Below, piece by piece: positions 1 through 8,292 of a stretch of DNA of 64,000 nucleotides. Positions within the stretch are counted from its first letter, which is position 1. Each line of letters starts with the position of its first letter. Source of the DNA: JAIBJN01 sp963699495 (GTDB taxonomy: Bacteria > Actinomycetota > Thermoleophilia > Gaiellales > Gaiellaceae); assembly GCA_963699495.1 (NCBI GenBank), contig CAVOUB010000005.1, positions 496,001-560,000 of the forward strand, in the 5' to 3' direction. Under the pieces are notes generated by a model that was not told where the DNA came from, ran no database searches, and worked only from the letters and a program-made list of their open reading frames with translations. The position numbers and the translations under genes were made by a program.

Positions 1-138
1 CACAAAGATGGCCGCAACTGCAGCCGACACCGTCGCGCGCACATGGACGTGACGGATATCCGTTTCGATCGCGGCGAGGACGATGCCAGCGTAGTCGGCC
101 GTGCTGAGCGGCGGTTCGCCGGCGTTCTTCTTGGCCAT
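1..138 (-). CDS. Partial hypothetical membrane protein (N-terminus only)
   Basis: Reading leftward from an ATG at 138, 46 codons are open and run off the left edge. The product begins MAKKNAGEPPLS, has a short helix containing AIETDIRHVHVR, and ends at the edge in a hydrophobic run (SAAVAAIFV) that looks like the first transmembrane helix. A TACGCT hexamer at 148-153 lies 9 nt before the ATG, as for many genes here. I do not recognise the family. It lies in line with the efflux pump upstream on the same strand but is separated from it by a strong hairpin at 181-212. Confidence 0.5.
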   Translation of the reverse strand, partial: MAKKNAGEPPLSTADYAGIVLAAIETDIRHVHVRATVSAAVAAIFV

Positions 139-180
139 CGCGGCCGCAGCGTAGTGCGCCCGGCGGATGCAGCCCGATGA

Positions 181-212
181 CGTGGGGAGCGGCCGGAGGG
201 CCGCTCCCCACG
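181..212 (-). terminator. Perfect 14-bp hairpin after the DHA2 pump gene
   Basis: Positions 181-194 and 199-212 are exact reverse complements around a GGAG loop, 10 nt past the pump's stop codon. There is no T-run on the minus strand, so it is a U-less hairpin of the kind often proposed as actinobacterial terminators. The role is inferred; the pairing is seen. Confidence 0.7.
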
Positions 213-221
213 CGTTGGTGT

Positions 222-1667
222 CTAGCCGGCCGGGGCGGTGGCGGGCTCGGTGCCCACCGCCGGGAGGTCCTCCTGGCGGAGGACGACCAGCGTCGTGATC
301 AGCGAGGCGACCGCGAAGCCGGCGGCCGCATAGAAGCCCCAGCTGAAGCCGGAGGTGAGCGCCTGGGGCTCGGCCGTACCCGACTCGAGCAGCGTCGTCG
401 TGTGCGTCGTGGCGATGGTCGTCAGGACCGCGAGCCCCAGCGCGCCGCCGATCTGCTGGCTCGTGTTGATGAGCCCGGACGCGAGCCCGGCCTCGGGCCC
501 CTGCACGCCGGCGAGGGCCGCGATCGAGATCGGCACGAACGAGAAGCCCATGCCGACGCCGATGATCAGGAAGCCGGGGAACAGGTCGCGCCAGTAGGAA
601 CCGTCCGCCGACACCTGGGCGAAGAAGAGCATCCCGAGCGTCAGCAGACTCATGCCCACCACGAGCACCGGCTTGACGCCGAGCTTCGTGACGAGCCCCT
701 GTGAGACCGTGGCGGCGACGATGACGGTGAGCGCGACGGCCAGGTAGGCCACGCCGGTCTCCATCGCCGAGAACCCGAGCACCTGCTGCATGTAGAGCGA
801 GAGCAGGAAGAAGATCCCGAAGATGATCGTCCCCAGGCCGAGCCCGACCAGGTTCGCGCCCGTCAACGTCCGCTTGCGGAAGATGCCCAGTCGCACGAGC
901 GGCGAGCGCGAGCGGTTCTCGTTCCAGAGGAAGAACGCCATCAGGATCGCCGAGGCGGAGAAGACGAGGATCGTCTGCGCCGAGGCCCAGCCGACCCGGT
1001 TCCCCTGCGTCAGGCCGAAGACCAGGAGCATCAGGCTCGCCGTGACGGTGACGGCGCCGATGGTGTCGAAGTGCCGCGCAAGCCCGTCCGCCTTGCTCTC
1101 GCGCACGTAGCGCGGGACGAGGGCGAGCGCGAGCGCCGCGATCGGGATGTTGACGAAGAAGATCCACTGCCAGCCGATGTACTCCGTGAACACGCCGCCG
1201 AGCAGCACGCCGATGGCGGCCCCCGAGCCGGCGATGCCGCCGAGGATGCCGAGCGCCTTGTTGCGCTCCGCGCCCTCCGCGAAGGTCACGAGCGTGATCG
1301 AGAAGACGGACGGCGAGAGGATCGCGCCGGCGGCGCCCTGCAGGAGCCGCGCGACGATGAGCATCTCGGACGAAGTCGAAAGCCCCGCCAGCAGCGAGGT
1401 CACGAGGAAAAGCCCGAGGCCCGCCATGAAGACGCGCCGCCTCCCCAGCAGGTCGCCCATGCGGCCGCCGAGCAGGAGGAACCCGCCGAAGGTCAGCGCG
1501 TAGCCCGAGACCACCCACTGGAGGTCCTCGGTCGAGAAGCCCAGATCGCTCTGGATCGAAGGCAGGGCGACGTTCACGATCGACACGTCGAGCACGACCA
1601 TGAGGTACGCGATGCCCAGTACTGCGAGCGCCTTCCAGCGCTTGGGGTCAGCCATGGTTTCAGTCAT
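222..1667 (-). CDS. MFS efflux transporter, DHA2 (14-TM) family
   Basis: The 481-residue product fits the 14-helix DHA2 drug:H+ antiporters (EmrB/QacA type). The first helix carries VLDVSIVNVALP, a DHA2 hallmark, and the loop between helices 2 and 3 carries motif A as GGRMGDLLGRRR. It should export toxic or lipophilic compounds across the cytoplasmic membrane; the substrate cannot be read from sequence. The start is ATG at 1667, with MADP at 1655 a possible alternative. An operator-like motif at 1692-1705 matches sites before the tetR gene and the second pump at 15.8-16.4 kb, suggesting control by that TetR regulator. The alpha/beta hydrolase gene diverges from it. Confidence 0.9.
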   Translation of the reverse strand: MTETMADPKRWKALAVLGIAYLMVVLDVSIVNVALPSIQSDLGFSTEDLQWVVSGYALTFGGFLLLGGRMGDLLGRRRVFMAGLGLFLVTSLLAGLSTSSEMLIVARLLQGAAGAILSPSVFSITLVTFAEGAERNKALGILGGIAGSGAAIGVLLGGVFTEYIGWQWIFFVNIPIAALALALVPRYVRESKADGLARHFDTIGAVTVTASLMLLVFGLTQGNRVGWASAQTILVFSASAILMAFFLWNENRSRSPLVRLGIFRKRTLTGANLVGLGLGTIIFGIFFLLSLYMQQVLGFSAMETGVAYLAVALTVIVAATVSQGLVTKLGVKPVLVVGMSLLTLGMLFFAQVSADGSYWRDLFPGFLIIGVGMGFSFVPISIAALAGVQGPEAGLASGLINTSQQIGGALGLAVLTTIATTHTTTLLESGTAEPQALTSGFSWGFYAAAGFAVASLITTLVVLRQEDLPAVGTEPATAPAG

Positions 1668-1691
1668 CTGTTCCCCGCTTCCGAAAGCTTG

Positions 1692-1705
1692 TGAGCAGTC
1701 ACTCA
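1692..1705 (-). promoter_or_regulatory. Probable TetR operator upstream of DHA2 pump
   Basis: On the minus strand this reads TGAGTGACTGCTCA, with inverted arms TGAG/CTCA. It matches 12 of 14 bases of 16377-16390 before the second DHA2 pump, and one more flanking base brings the match to 13 of 15 with the site at 15770-15784 before tetR. It ends 24 nt before the pump's ATG. Binding is inferred from motif sharing. Confidence 0.65.
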
Positions 1706-1833
1706 GGCAGTAACGATGCCGACCCCTGGAATATGCCGGGAGGGGGCCACCGCGAACCTGAAGGTTCGGTTAACCACACCATCGTTGACCAGCTCGGTGC
1801 GAACGGCGCGGCGAGGGAAACCGAGCGCCGGTG

Positions 1834-1839
1834 TATCGT
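1834..1839 (+). promoter_or_regulatory. -10 hexamer TATCGT of a leaderless gene
   Basis: TATCGT lies 6 nt before GTG 1846, the spacing expected if transcription starts at the initiation codon. No convincing -35 is seen. The start of the hydrolase gene was chosen partly because of this site. Confidence 0.4.
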
Positions 1840-1845
1840 CCGCGC

Positions 1846-2655
1846 GTGCTCCCGACGCCCAGCCGCCGTGCCCACGGAATGGCGACAAGCGCCGACGGGA
1901 CGCGCATCGCGTGGTACCGGTACGGCCGCGGCGAGCCGGCCATCCTGTTCGTGCCGACGTGGAACATCGTGGACGCGCGCGTCGTCGGGCACCAGGTCGT
2001 CGCCCTGGAGCCGCACGCCACGGTCATCACCTACGACCCGCGCGGGGCCGGCGCCAGCGAGCGGCCGGAGCGCGGCTACGACTTCCCCCTCCACGCGGCG
2101 GACGCCCTCGCGGTGCTGGAGGCCAACGGGCGCGAGGACGCGGCGCTCGTCACCGCCTCCCGCGGCCTGAACGCGGCGCTGCTCCTGACTGCCGACCACC
2201 CGGAGCGGTTCGACCGCCTCGCCGTCGTAGCGCCGTACATGCAGCTCGACGGCGAGACCCCTGACCTCGAATGGCTCGAGTCGCTGCGCACCGACTGGCC
2301 CGGGTTCATCGTCCCGTTCATGCACGACGTGTTCACGGAGCCGAGCTCCGACGAGGTGATCGCCGAGATGATCGCGATCGGCCTCGAGGCGACGCCGGAG
2401 GTCGCCGTCACGCAGGAGCTCGAGCTGGACTGGGAACGGCCGGCACGCCTCCTCGCGCACGTCGGCTGCCCGACCCTCGTCATCCACGGGGACGAGGACG
2501 CAGCCGTGCCCGCCTCACACGCCGAGGAAATCGTCCGCGCGATGCCGAACGCCCGGCTGGAGCTGATTCCAGGCGGCGGGCACCGGCCCGACATCCGCAC
2601 GCCGGAGCTCGTCAATCCACTCCTGCACGAGTTCCTCATCGACTTGACGCCATAG
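1846..2655 (+). CDS. Alpha/beta hydrolase fold protein
   Basis: The product of about 269 residues begins its conserved part at ATSADGTRIAWYRYG, followed by an oxyanion-region segment and VITYDPRGAGAS, typical of the alpha/beta hydrolase fold. The nucleophile elbow reads TASRGLN instead of the usual GxSxG, so Ser is present but the preceding Gly is Ala. The acid is probably the Asp in HGDEDAAVP and the base the His in GGGHRPDI near the C-terminus. The substrate is unknown; esterase, epoxide hydrolase or peptidase relatives are possible. The start could be GTG 1831, GTG 1846 (chosen because of TATCGT 6 nt upstream) or ATG 1879. The gene diverges from the DHA2 pump. Confidence 0.85.
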   Translation: MLPTPSRRAHGMATSADGTRIAWYRYGRGEPAILFVPTWNIVDARVVGHQVVALEPHATVITYDPRGAGASERPERGYDFPLHAADALAVLEANGREDAALVTASRGLNAALLLTADHPERFDRLAVVAPYMQLDGETPDLEWLESLRTDWPGFIVPFMHDVFTEPSSDEVIAEMIAIGLEATPEVAVTQELELDWERPARLLAHVGCPTLVIHGDEDAAVPASHAEEIVRAMPNARLELIPGGGHRPDIRTPELVNPLLHEFLIDLTP

Positions 2656-2733
2656 GGGTGGGCCGATGAAGCTCCGCCGCAGAAATCGTCAGACGGTCGA
2701 TCCGCAGGAAAGGTAGAGGCAACGACGAGGCGG

Positions 2734-5688
2734 TTGCGCGCCATCCTCGAGCGGCTCGCGCTCGTGCCAGCGGCGCCGGGCGAGAATGTTTACCACGCCT
2801 TCATCTCGTACAGCCATGCCGCTGACGGGCGGCTCGCGCCATCCGTGCAGAGAGGACTGCAGGGCTTCGCGAAGCCTTGGTACCGGGCCCGGGCGCTCCG
2901 TGTCTTTCGCGACGACGTCTCGCTGTCCGCGAACCCGCACCTCTGGACGTCGATCGAGCAGGCACTCGCCGGCTCGTACCACTTCGTCCTCCTGGCCTCG
3001 CCCCAGGCGGCAGCATCTCCCTGGGTGGCACGCGAGGCCGAGTTCTGGCGGGGGTCGAAGTCGACGGAGACCTTGCTCATCGGCCTGACGGACGGCGAGC
3101 TCGTCTGGGACGAGACCGGCGGAGACTTCGATTGGGAGCGAACCGATGCACTCCCGCGGACGCTCGAGGGTGCGTTCACCGAGGAACCGCGGTGGATCGA
3201 CCTGCGCTGGGCACGAGACGGCGACGATCTCACCCTGCGCAACCCGCAGTTCCGGGACGCGGTCGCCGAGCTCGCGGCACCGATTCACGGCAGGCCGAAA
3301 GACGAGCTGGCAAGCGAGGAGGTGCGCCAGCACCGGCGCACCGTGCGGATCGCGCGGGCGGCGACGGCGACGTTCGCGCTGTTGACCGTTCTCGCCGTCA
3401 CCCTCTCGATCTTCGCGCTCATCCAGCGCAACCGCGCGATCGACGAGCGACAGTTCTCCGTGTCGCGCGAGCTCGCCGCACAATCGCTCCTGCAGCTCGG
3501 GGACGATCCTGAGCTCAGCCTGCTCCTGGCGATCGAGTCGGCGGAGGCGCGGCACACGACGGAGTCGCTGGCGGCGCTTCGCCGCTCGCTGTCGGCCAGC
3601 CACCTGCGCCGGACCCTGCCGGGCACCTCGGTGCCGCTGAGCGCTATCGCCTGGAGTCAGGACGGCCGCCTGGTCGCGGCGGGCGACCGGGGCGGCGACG
3701 TCCGCGTGTGGGACGCCGCGAACGGCGAGTTGCTCCACGTGCTCGAAAGCGACAACTGGGACATCCAGAGCGTCGCCTTCGACCCCACCGGCACACGGCT
3801 CGTCGCCGCCCCGAGAGAGGGGATGGCGGCCGTCTGGAACTTCACTGCGAGCGACACGCCGATCGTCCTGGAAGAGCCGGTCGACTTTCGAGTCTTCCGC
3901 GCGGCCTGGAGCCCGGACGGACGCTTCGTCGTTACCTCCGGCACGGTTACGGCGCCTGCACGGCTCTGGGACGCGGAGAGTGGAGAGCTGCTCGGGGACT
4001 TCGGAGGAGCTCCCTCCGGCGACGCTGCGTTCAACCCCGACGGAAGCCTGCTCGCGACCGCCGAGTCGGAAGGAGTCGTCCGGGTCTCGCGCGTCGCGAC
4101 CGGCGAGACTCTGCACGCCCTCCAGGCCAGCGGCGAGGCGGTGGGCTCGAGCGCCGGGCGCGGCGCCTTCGTCAGCTCGCTGCGCTTCAGCCCCGACGGG
4201 AGCCGGCTGGCGACCGGGGGCGGGGACGGCACGGCCCGCATCTTCGACGTGAGCACCGGCGAGCAGGTTGCCGCCCTGCCTCCCCATGCAGATCGGGTCG
4301 CGGTCGTCGCGTGGAGCCCCGACGGCCGGGAGGTCGCGACGGCGAGCGTCGATCGCACGGCGCGCGTGTGGAACCCGGCAACCGAGCTCGTCGTGACATT
4401 GCAGGGGCACGGCGCTGCCCTGAACACCGTGCAGTTCAGTCCGGACGGCCAGTACGTGCTCACTGCGGGCGACGACGGCGTGGCGCGCGTGTTCGAGGCG
4501 CACACCGGCGTCCAGTCCACGGAGCTGCGCGGTCATCAGGGCGGCTCGGTGAAGGCGTCCTTCTCGCCTGATGGAGGGACCGTGCTCACCGGCGGCCAGG
4601 ACGGAACGGCGCGGCTCTGGGAATCGGGCTTCGCCTTGCCCAACGCCACGCCGCCGCTTCCGCTCACCACGGACGAGTCGATCGTGGGGGTGGGTCGAGG
4701 AGTGCCACTGCTCGATCCGCTGGCGGAGGCGTTCTTGCTCACGCGCCAGGACGAGCCGGGGGCAGAGATCCACGACGCGGTGAACGGGGAGCTCATCGCG
4801 CGGCTGGAGGGTGACCCGTCCGTGCTCTCGGCGTCGTTCGACGGCTCCGGCGACACGCTCTTCACCGCGACTCAGGTCGATTTCACTGCGCAGGCAGGCC
4901 GTCTTTGGGACGCCCGCAGCGGGCGGCTGCTGCGCGCCTTGAGCGGCCAGGGCAGTGCAGCGGAGACCGGGGTCCTGAGCGACGACGGAACCCTGCTGGC
5001 AACGGTCGAGAGCTCCGGGGTCGTGACCGTCCGGCGCTCGGAGACGGGAGAGCGAGTCAGCACGTTCCGACGCCACACGAGCAGCGAGGCGCCCTACTCG
5101 CTCTTCGTCTCGACCGTGTTCAGCCAGGACGGCTCGCTTCTCCTCACCGGGGACACCGCGGGCAGGGCCTACCTGTGGCGCACCCGCGACGGCGTTCTGT
5201 TGAACAGCTTCGAAGGCCCGCCGCAAGAGCCTCGCTCGGACAACAACGTCCCGGGCGGCGTCATCAGCCGCGACAACCGCCTCGTGCTGTTCACGAATCC
5301 GTGGGACCAGCTCGGCCGTCTCTACCGGGTCGGCGATCCGAAGCAGGTGGGCGTCCTCCGCGGGACGAGCACGGGAATCATCTCGTCGAGCTTCAATGCG
5401 GACGGGACGCTGATCGTCACCAACGGTGAGGAGGGGAGCCGTGTCTGGGACGTCGCGAGCCGTGAGTCGCTCCTCGTTCTCCCGGGCGGCCGCGGGACCG
5501 TGGCCTTCGCAAGGGACGGACGATCCGTCGTCCTGACCCCGGATCCCCGCTTCGTTTCAGGGCCCTCGTACCGCCAGACGTTCGCATGCGGGGTCTGCGG
5601 GGGCATCGACGCCTTGCTGCGGCTCGCGCGCGAACGAGTCAGCCGCGAACTGACCGCCGCCGAGAGCTCCCAGTACCTCCACCGCTAG
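2734..5688 (+). CDS. TIR domain, transmembrane and WD40-repeat protein
   Basis: The 984-residue product has three parts. Residues about 19-150 are a TIR domain (YHAFISYSH; then SPWVAREAEFW, whose Glu near residue 101 is where NAD-cleaving TIR proteins carry the catalytic glutamate). Residues about 209-230 are one hydrophobic helix. The segment after it (RELAAQSLLQLGDDPELSLL) is the linker that in nSTAND-type proteins precedes WD40 repeats. From about residue 290 to 950 there are many WD40 blades with recurring SPDG...VWD/RLWD signatures, probably two propellers. Without a STAND NTPase it may work as a membrane-anchored sensor whose propeller triggers the TIR head. The start is uncertain: TTG 2734 has GAGG upstream, and GTG 2764 is also possible. 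A role in immunity or NAD metabolism is inferred. Confidence 0.88.
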   Translation: MRAILERLALVPAAPGENVYHAFISYSHAADGRLAPSVQRGLQGFAKPWYRARALRVFRDDVSLSANPHLWTSIEQALAGSYHFVLLASPQAAASPWVAREAEFWRGSKSTETLLIGLTDGELVWDETGGDFDWERTDALPRTLEGAFTEEPRWIDLRWARDGDDLTLRNPQFRDAVAELAAPIHGRPKDELASEEVRQHRRTVRIARAATATFALLTVLAVTLSIFALIQRNRAIDERQFSVSRELAAQSLLQLGDDPELSLLLAIESAEARHTTESLAALRRSLSASHLRRTLPGTSVPLSAIAWSQDGRLVAAGDRGGDVRVWDAANGELLHVLESDNWDIQSVAFDPTGTRLVAAPREGMAAVWNFTASDTPIVLEEPVDFRVFRAAWSPDGRFVVTSGTVTAPARLWDAESGELLGDFGGAPSGDAAFNPDGSLLATAESEGVVRVSRVATGETLHALQASGEAVGSSAGRGAFVSSLRFSPDGSRLATGGGDGTARIFDVSTGEQVAALPPHADRVAVVAWSPDGREVATASVDRTARVWNPATELVVTLQGHGAALNTVQFSPDGQYVLTAGDDGVARVFEAHTGVQSTELRGHQGGSVKASFSPDGGTVLTGGQDGTARLWESGFALPNATPPLPLTTDESIVGVGRGVPLLDPLAEAFLLTRQDEPGAEIHDAVNGELIARLEGDPSVLSASFDGSGDTLFTATQVDFTAQAGRLWDARSGRLLRALSGQGSAAETGVLSDDGTLLATVESSGVVTVRRSETGERVSTFRRHTSSEAPYSLFVSTVFSQDGSLLLTGDTAGRAYLWRTRDGVLLNSFEGPPQEPRSDNNVPGGVISRDNRLVLFTNPWDQLGRLYRVGDPKQVGVLRGTSTGIISSSFNADGTLIVTNGEEGSRVWDVASRESLLVLPGGRGTVAFARDGRSVVLTPDPRFVSGPSYRQTFACGVCGGIDALLRLARERVSRELTAAESSQYLHR

Positions 5689-5719
5689 ACCGGGCCCCAC
5701 GGGGTTCAGCGCGAAGGGC

Positions 5720-6286
5720 TCAGCCGTCCGTTTCCACCCGGTAGCGGACATACACGAAGCCGCTGCCGAAGCGGCGCTCGTCCAGGAGCTCCAACTGTGC
5801 TCGCGCGCCGTCCGGGAGCGCCCGCTTGCCGCCGCCTACGAGGACCGGTGCGAGGAAGAGGTGGAGCTCGTCGACCAGTTCTGCCCCGATCGCCTGGGCA
5901 GCGAGGTCGGGACCGCCCACCGTGAGGTCACGATCAGCGGCCGCCTTCATCTGCCGGACCGCCTCGGGGTCGAAGTCGCGCTCGAGCCGCGTCCTGGCGC
6001 TGGACACGGCCTCCAGCGTCCGCGAGTACACGACCTTGTCGGTCGCCTTCCAGATCTCCGCATAGTCCAGGACGACGGGCGGCTGGTCGGCCGCGGCGTG
6101 CACAGTTTCCCAGTAGACCATCGTCTCGTACAGCCGCCGCCCGTAGAGGTAGGTGCCGACCGGCCGCTCGACGTCGTTGACGAAGGCGTGAACCTCATCG
6201 TCCGGCCTCGCCCAGCCGAACTTGCCGGACTCGTCCTCGATGTAGCCGTCGAGCGAGGTGATCACCGAGTAGATCAGCTTGGCCAT
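5720..6286 (-). CDS. Dihydrofolate reductase family protein (RibD C-terminal fold)
   Basis: The 188-residue product begins AKLIYSVITSLDGYIED, the N-terminal strand and loop of the RibD_C/DHFR-like family, and later has DLTVGGPDLAAQAIGAELVD, the conserved NADPH-binding GGP turn. Many actinobacterial single-domain members of this family have no assigned substrate. It is probably a cytoplasmic NADPH-dependent reductase; true folate reduction is unlikely because the family is distinct from FolA. It ends 31 bp from the convergent TIR-WD40 gene and diverges from the small lipoprotein gene at 6348. Confidence 0.85.
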   Translation of the reverse strand: MAKLIYSVITSLDGYIEDESGKFGWARPDDEVHAFVNDVERPVGTYLYGRRLYETMVYWETVHAAADQPPVVLDYAEIWKATDKVVYSRTLEAVSSARTRLERDFDPEAVRQMKAAADRDLTVGGPDLAAQAIGAELVDELHLFLAPVLVGGGKRALPDGARAQLELLDERRFGSGFVYVRYRVETDG

Positions 6287-6347
6287 GCGCCCGTAGAGTT
6301 GCAGCGATCAGCTTGCGGCAGTCGGCAGCAGCCGCGAGGATGCGGTC

Positions 6348-6626
6348 GTGCGTCTTCTCGTCCTGGCTGCCGTCGCGCTCGCGCTCGGTCTTTCTGCCTG
6401 CGGCGGCGACGGGGGCAACGAGTACCCGGACGAGGTCGTCGAGAACTTCGTCACGAACTGCGCAGCCCAGCCGGGAACGACGGAGTCCGCCTGTCAGTGC
6501 GCGATCGACGAGCTGCAGGAGCGGATGAGCTTCGAGGAGTTCGAGGCGGCGGAGCAGGATCTCGTCACGACCGGGAACGTCGCCGACGAGCTGCGCGCCG
6601 TCGTCGAGGAGTGCAAGGACAGCTAG
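6348..6626 (+). CDS. Small lipoprotein of unknown function
   Basis: The 92-residue product starts with a hydrophobic signal (LLVLAAVALALGLSAC) ending in the lipobox LSAC, so it should be lipidated and anchored outside the membrane. The mature part is acidic and has three further Cys residues, two of them in the pattern CQC. The pattern of Cys and helices (CAIDELQERMSFEEFEAA) resembles small secreted proteins common in actinobacteria, but I cannot name a family. The start is GTG 6348. Its TAG stop overlaps the stop of the convergent gene within a shared CTAG at 6623-6626. Confidence 0.7.
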   Translation: MRLLVLAAVALALGLSACGGDGGNEYPDEVVENFVTNCAAQPGTTESACQCAIDELQERMSFEEFEAAEQDLVTTGNVADELRAVVEECKDS

Positions 6627-7198
6627 CCGGTACCGGTTCGCCGCCGTCGCCAGACGACGATGCCGGCGACCACTGCCGCCACAGCCAGTCCCACGCCAAG
6701 GATCCAACCCCAGGACGTGCTGCTCTCCGACGACGTCGGCGCCGCATCCACCGTCGGGGTCGGGAGCGGAACGGTGTCCTCCGTCGTCGGCGCTTCCTCC
6801 GTGGCCGGCGCTTCCTCCGTGGTCGTGACTTCGACGGTCGTCGTCTCGTCGCGGGCGGCGGCGAGCGCGAGCGCGATCCAGGCCCAGATCCCGTCGTTGT
6901 CGGACGGCGGCTCCTCGGCCCCGGTGTCGGTCGCGCCCGAGCTCGTCGTGGGAAGCGTCGTCGACGTCGACTCCCCGGCCTCCGTCGGGACGGTGGTCGT
7001 GGGCTCGGTGGCGGTCTCGATCTCGGTCGACCGCGTCGGCAACGTCACATCCGGCCGGGTCCCCGAGAGATCGCTGAGACCGCTCAGCGCGCCGCCTCCA
7101 CCGCCGCCTCCGCCGCAGCCACCGAGGAGGTAGCCGGCGACGGCCAGGACGGCGAGCACCGGCCCGATGCGCAACGCGCTGGAAACCGGCGAAGACAT
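6623..7198 (-). CDS. Thr/Glu-rich surface lipoprotein with C-terminal membrane anchor
   Basis: The 191-residue product has a signal-like N-terminus with lipobox LLGGC followed by a run of glycines, a long low-complexity region rich in Thr, Glu, Pro and Ser (including EEAPATEEAPTTE), and a C-terminal hydrophobic helix (WILGVGLAVAAVVAGIVVW) followed by WRRRR. The layout suggests an exported stalk tethered at both ends, or a wall-exposed protein. No enzymatic domain is visible. TAGGCT lies 6 nt before the ATG at 7198, which supports that start. Confidence 0.65.
   Translation of the reverse strand: MSSPVSSALRIGPVLAVLAVAGYLLGGCGGGGGGGGALSGLSDLSGTRPDVTLPTRSTEIETATEPTTTVPTEAGESTSTTLPTTSSGATDTGAEEPPSDNDGIWAWIALALAAARDETTTVEVTTTEEAPATEEAPTTEDTVPLPTPTVDAAPTSSESSTSWGWILGVGLAVAAVVAGIVVWRRRRTGTG
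6788..6822. repeat. Two-copy 18-bp tandem repeat inside the stalk lipoprotein
   Basis: A 17-bp block at 6788-6804 recurs exactly at 6806-6822 (period 18). It encodes the two EEAPxTE repeats, so it keeps the reading frame and could change in copy number without a frameshift. Confidence 0.75.
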
Positions 7199-7204
7199 TG
7201 GACG

Positions 7205-7210
7205 AGCCTA
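7205..7210 (-). promoter_or_regulatory. -10 hexamer TAGGCT, leaderless lipoprotein gene
   Basis: On the minus strand TAGGCT lies 6 nt before ATG 7198, consistent with transcription starting at the start codon. Confidence 0.45.
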
Positions 7211-7248
7211 ACGGACGAGGTCGCTGTCTCGAACGTGGAGTGAGCGCC

Positions 7249-7669
7249 ATGCTCGACCTGCCCGACTTCCGGCTCGAGGTCTACCTGGGCGAGTGGGAGT
7301 TCAAGGCCAAGTACCACCTGACCGCCTCGGACGCGGAGACGATGACGATCGCCGAGCTGCTCGCGCTGGCGACGCCCGAGGAGCGCGAGGCGTTCGAGAA
7401 CCTGGCGCTCGGCTACGTCCCGGTGCCCGGCTCTCGGGTGGGAGCCGCCTGCCGGAGGCTGCGTGTGCTTCCCGTGCTACCTCGGCGACGACGGCGTCGA
7501 GGCCTTCTGCCGTGCGCTCCTGGACGAGGCAGGCGTCGTGCTGCTCCCCGCCGGCATCTTCGTCTCCGCTCTTGCGGACGTCCCGGCCGACCGCTTCCGA
7601 ATCGGCATCGGCCTCCACGACCCCGAGCCGGCGCTGGCGGCGTTCGGCGCGTTCCTCGGCAGCCGATAG
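7249..7669 (+). pseudogene. Class I/II aminotransferase remnant with large internal deletion
   Basis: From ATG 7249 about 60 codons (LPDFRLEVYLGEWEFKAKYH, ending LALGYVP) match the N-terminus of a class I/II PLP-dependent aminotransferase. After about 7425 the frame changes, and from roughly 7432 to 7669 another frame encodes what looks like the last 75 residues of the same kind of enzyme (GWEPPAGGCVCFP, LLPAGIF, PADRFRIGIGLHDPEPAL). Such enzymes are about 370 residues, so some 230 residues including the PLP lysine are gone. No functional product is expected. The ends are seen; the family assignment is from recall. Confidence 0.7.
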
Positions 7670-7798
7670 ACAGCCCGTCGCTCACGCACCCGAGGGATGT
7701 GCCCAGGGCTTGCTACGGTTCCTATGGATCAGAGCGAGTTCGGTCTGCGTGTCAACGCCTTCCTCACCCGTTCGTAATGCGTGGAGGAGGTGTTTTTT

Positions 7799-8008
7799 AT
7801 GGCAGACGGAACCGTCAAGTGGTTCAACGACAGCAAGGGCTACGGCTTCATCACTCCTGATGAAGGCTCGAAGGACCTCTTCGTGCACCACAGCTCCATC
7901 GGCGGCGAGGGCTACAAGTCCCTCGCCGAGGGCGCGCGGGTCTCGTTCGAGCAGCAGGAAGGCTCGAAGGGCCCCGAGGCGACCAACGTGACCCTGGTCG
8001 CGTCGTAA
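7799..8008 (+). CDS. csp: Cold shock protein (CspA family)
   Basis: The 69-residue product has the RNA-binding OB-fold signature: GTVKWFNDSKGYGFITPD (RNP1) and DLFVHHSSI (RNP2). It is a nucleic-acid chaperone. The start is ATG 7799, with a strong GGAGGAGG at 7783-7790. This is one of the few genes here with a clear Shine-Dalgarno site, so it probably has a real 5' leader. A GC-rich hairpin follows at 8024-8048. Confidence 0.95.
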   Translation: MADGTVKWFNDSKGYGFITPDEGSKDLFVHHSSIGGEGYKSLAEGARVSFEQQEGSKGPEATNVTLVAS

Positions 8009-8023
8009 CGGAAGGACTTGGAG

Positions 8024-8048
8024 GGCGGCGGCCTTGAGGGTCGCCGCC
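8024..8048 (+). terminator. Hairpin after the cold-shock gene
   Basis: GGCGGCG at 8024-8030 pairs with CGCCGCC at 8042-8048 around an 11-nt loop, 15 nt past the csp stop, followed by only two T residues. It may be a terminator or an RNA 3' stabiliser. Confidence 0.5.
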
Positions 8049-8153
8049 TTCATCTCCTCTGACCCATGTCGTTCCGCTGAACTGTGGGCCGGATACGGCT
8101 GATGCCTCGACCTGGAAGGGCCCAAGGCCTGCTCCCGCGCGGGCGCGCCAACC

Positions 8154-8290
8154 GTGGAAGGCATGCGCGACAAGGTCGAAGTGGACGCTCGAGGAAGCCG
8201 AGGGCAAGCTCGCGGACGACAAGCTGCGAGACGCAGGGCCAGGCCCAGCAGAAGGTGGGCGAGGCCGGAAACCCGAACGCGCCGAAGAGA
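8154..8290 (+). pseudogene. Decayed CsbD-like stress protein relic
   Basis: Across three frames one can read VEGMRDKVE, then EEAEGKLADDKLRD, then GQAQQKVGEA, in the order expected for a CsbD-family protein (KGKVKEVEGKLTDDKL...GKAQQKVGE). At least two frameshifts separate the blocks, so no intact product exists. A near-identical 28-bp stretch begins a second relic at 9786, so the flavoenzyme gene sits between two related relics. Confidence 0.5.
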
Positions 8291-8292
8291 TG

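Noticed and set aside
2689..5226. Very long open frame on the minus strand opposite the TIR-WD40 gene
   Set aside because: The protein is Arg/Gly/Ala/Val-rich with no domain; long antisense frames are expected at this G+C, and the plus strand encodes a clear TIR-WD40 protein.
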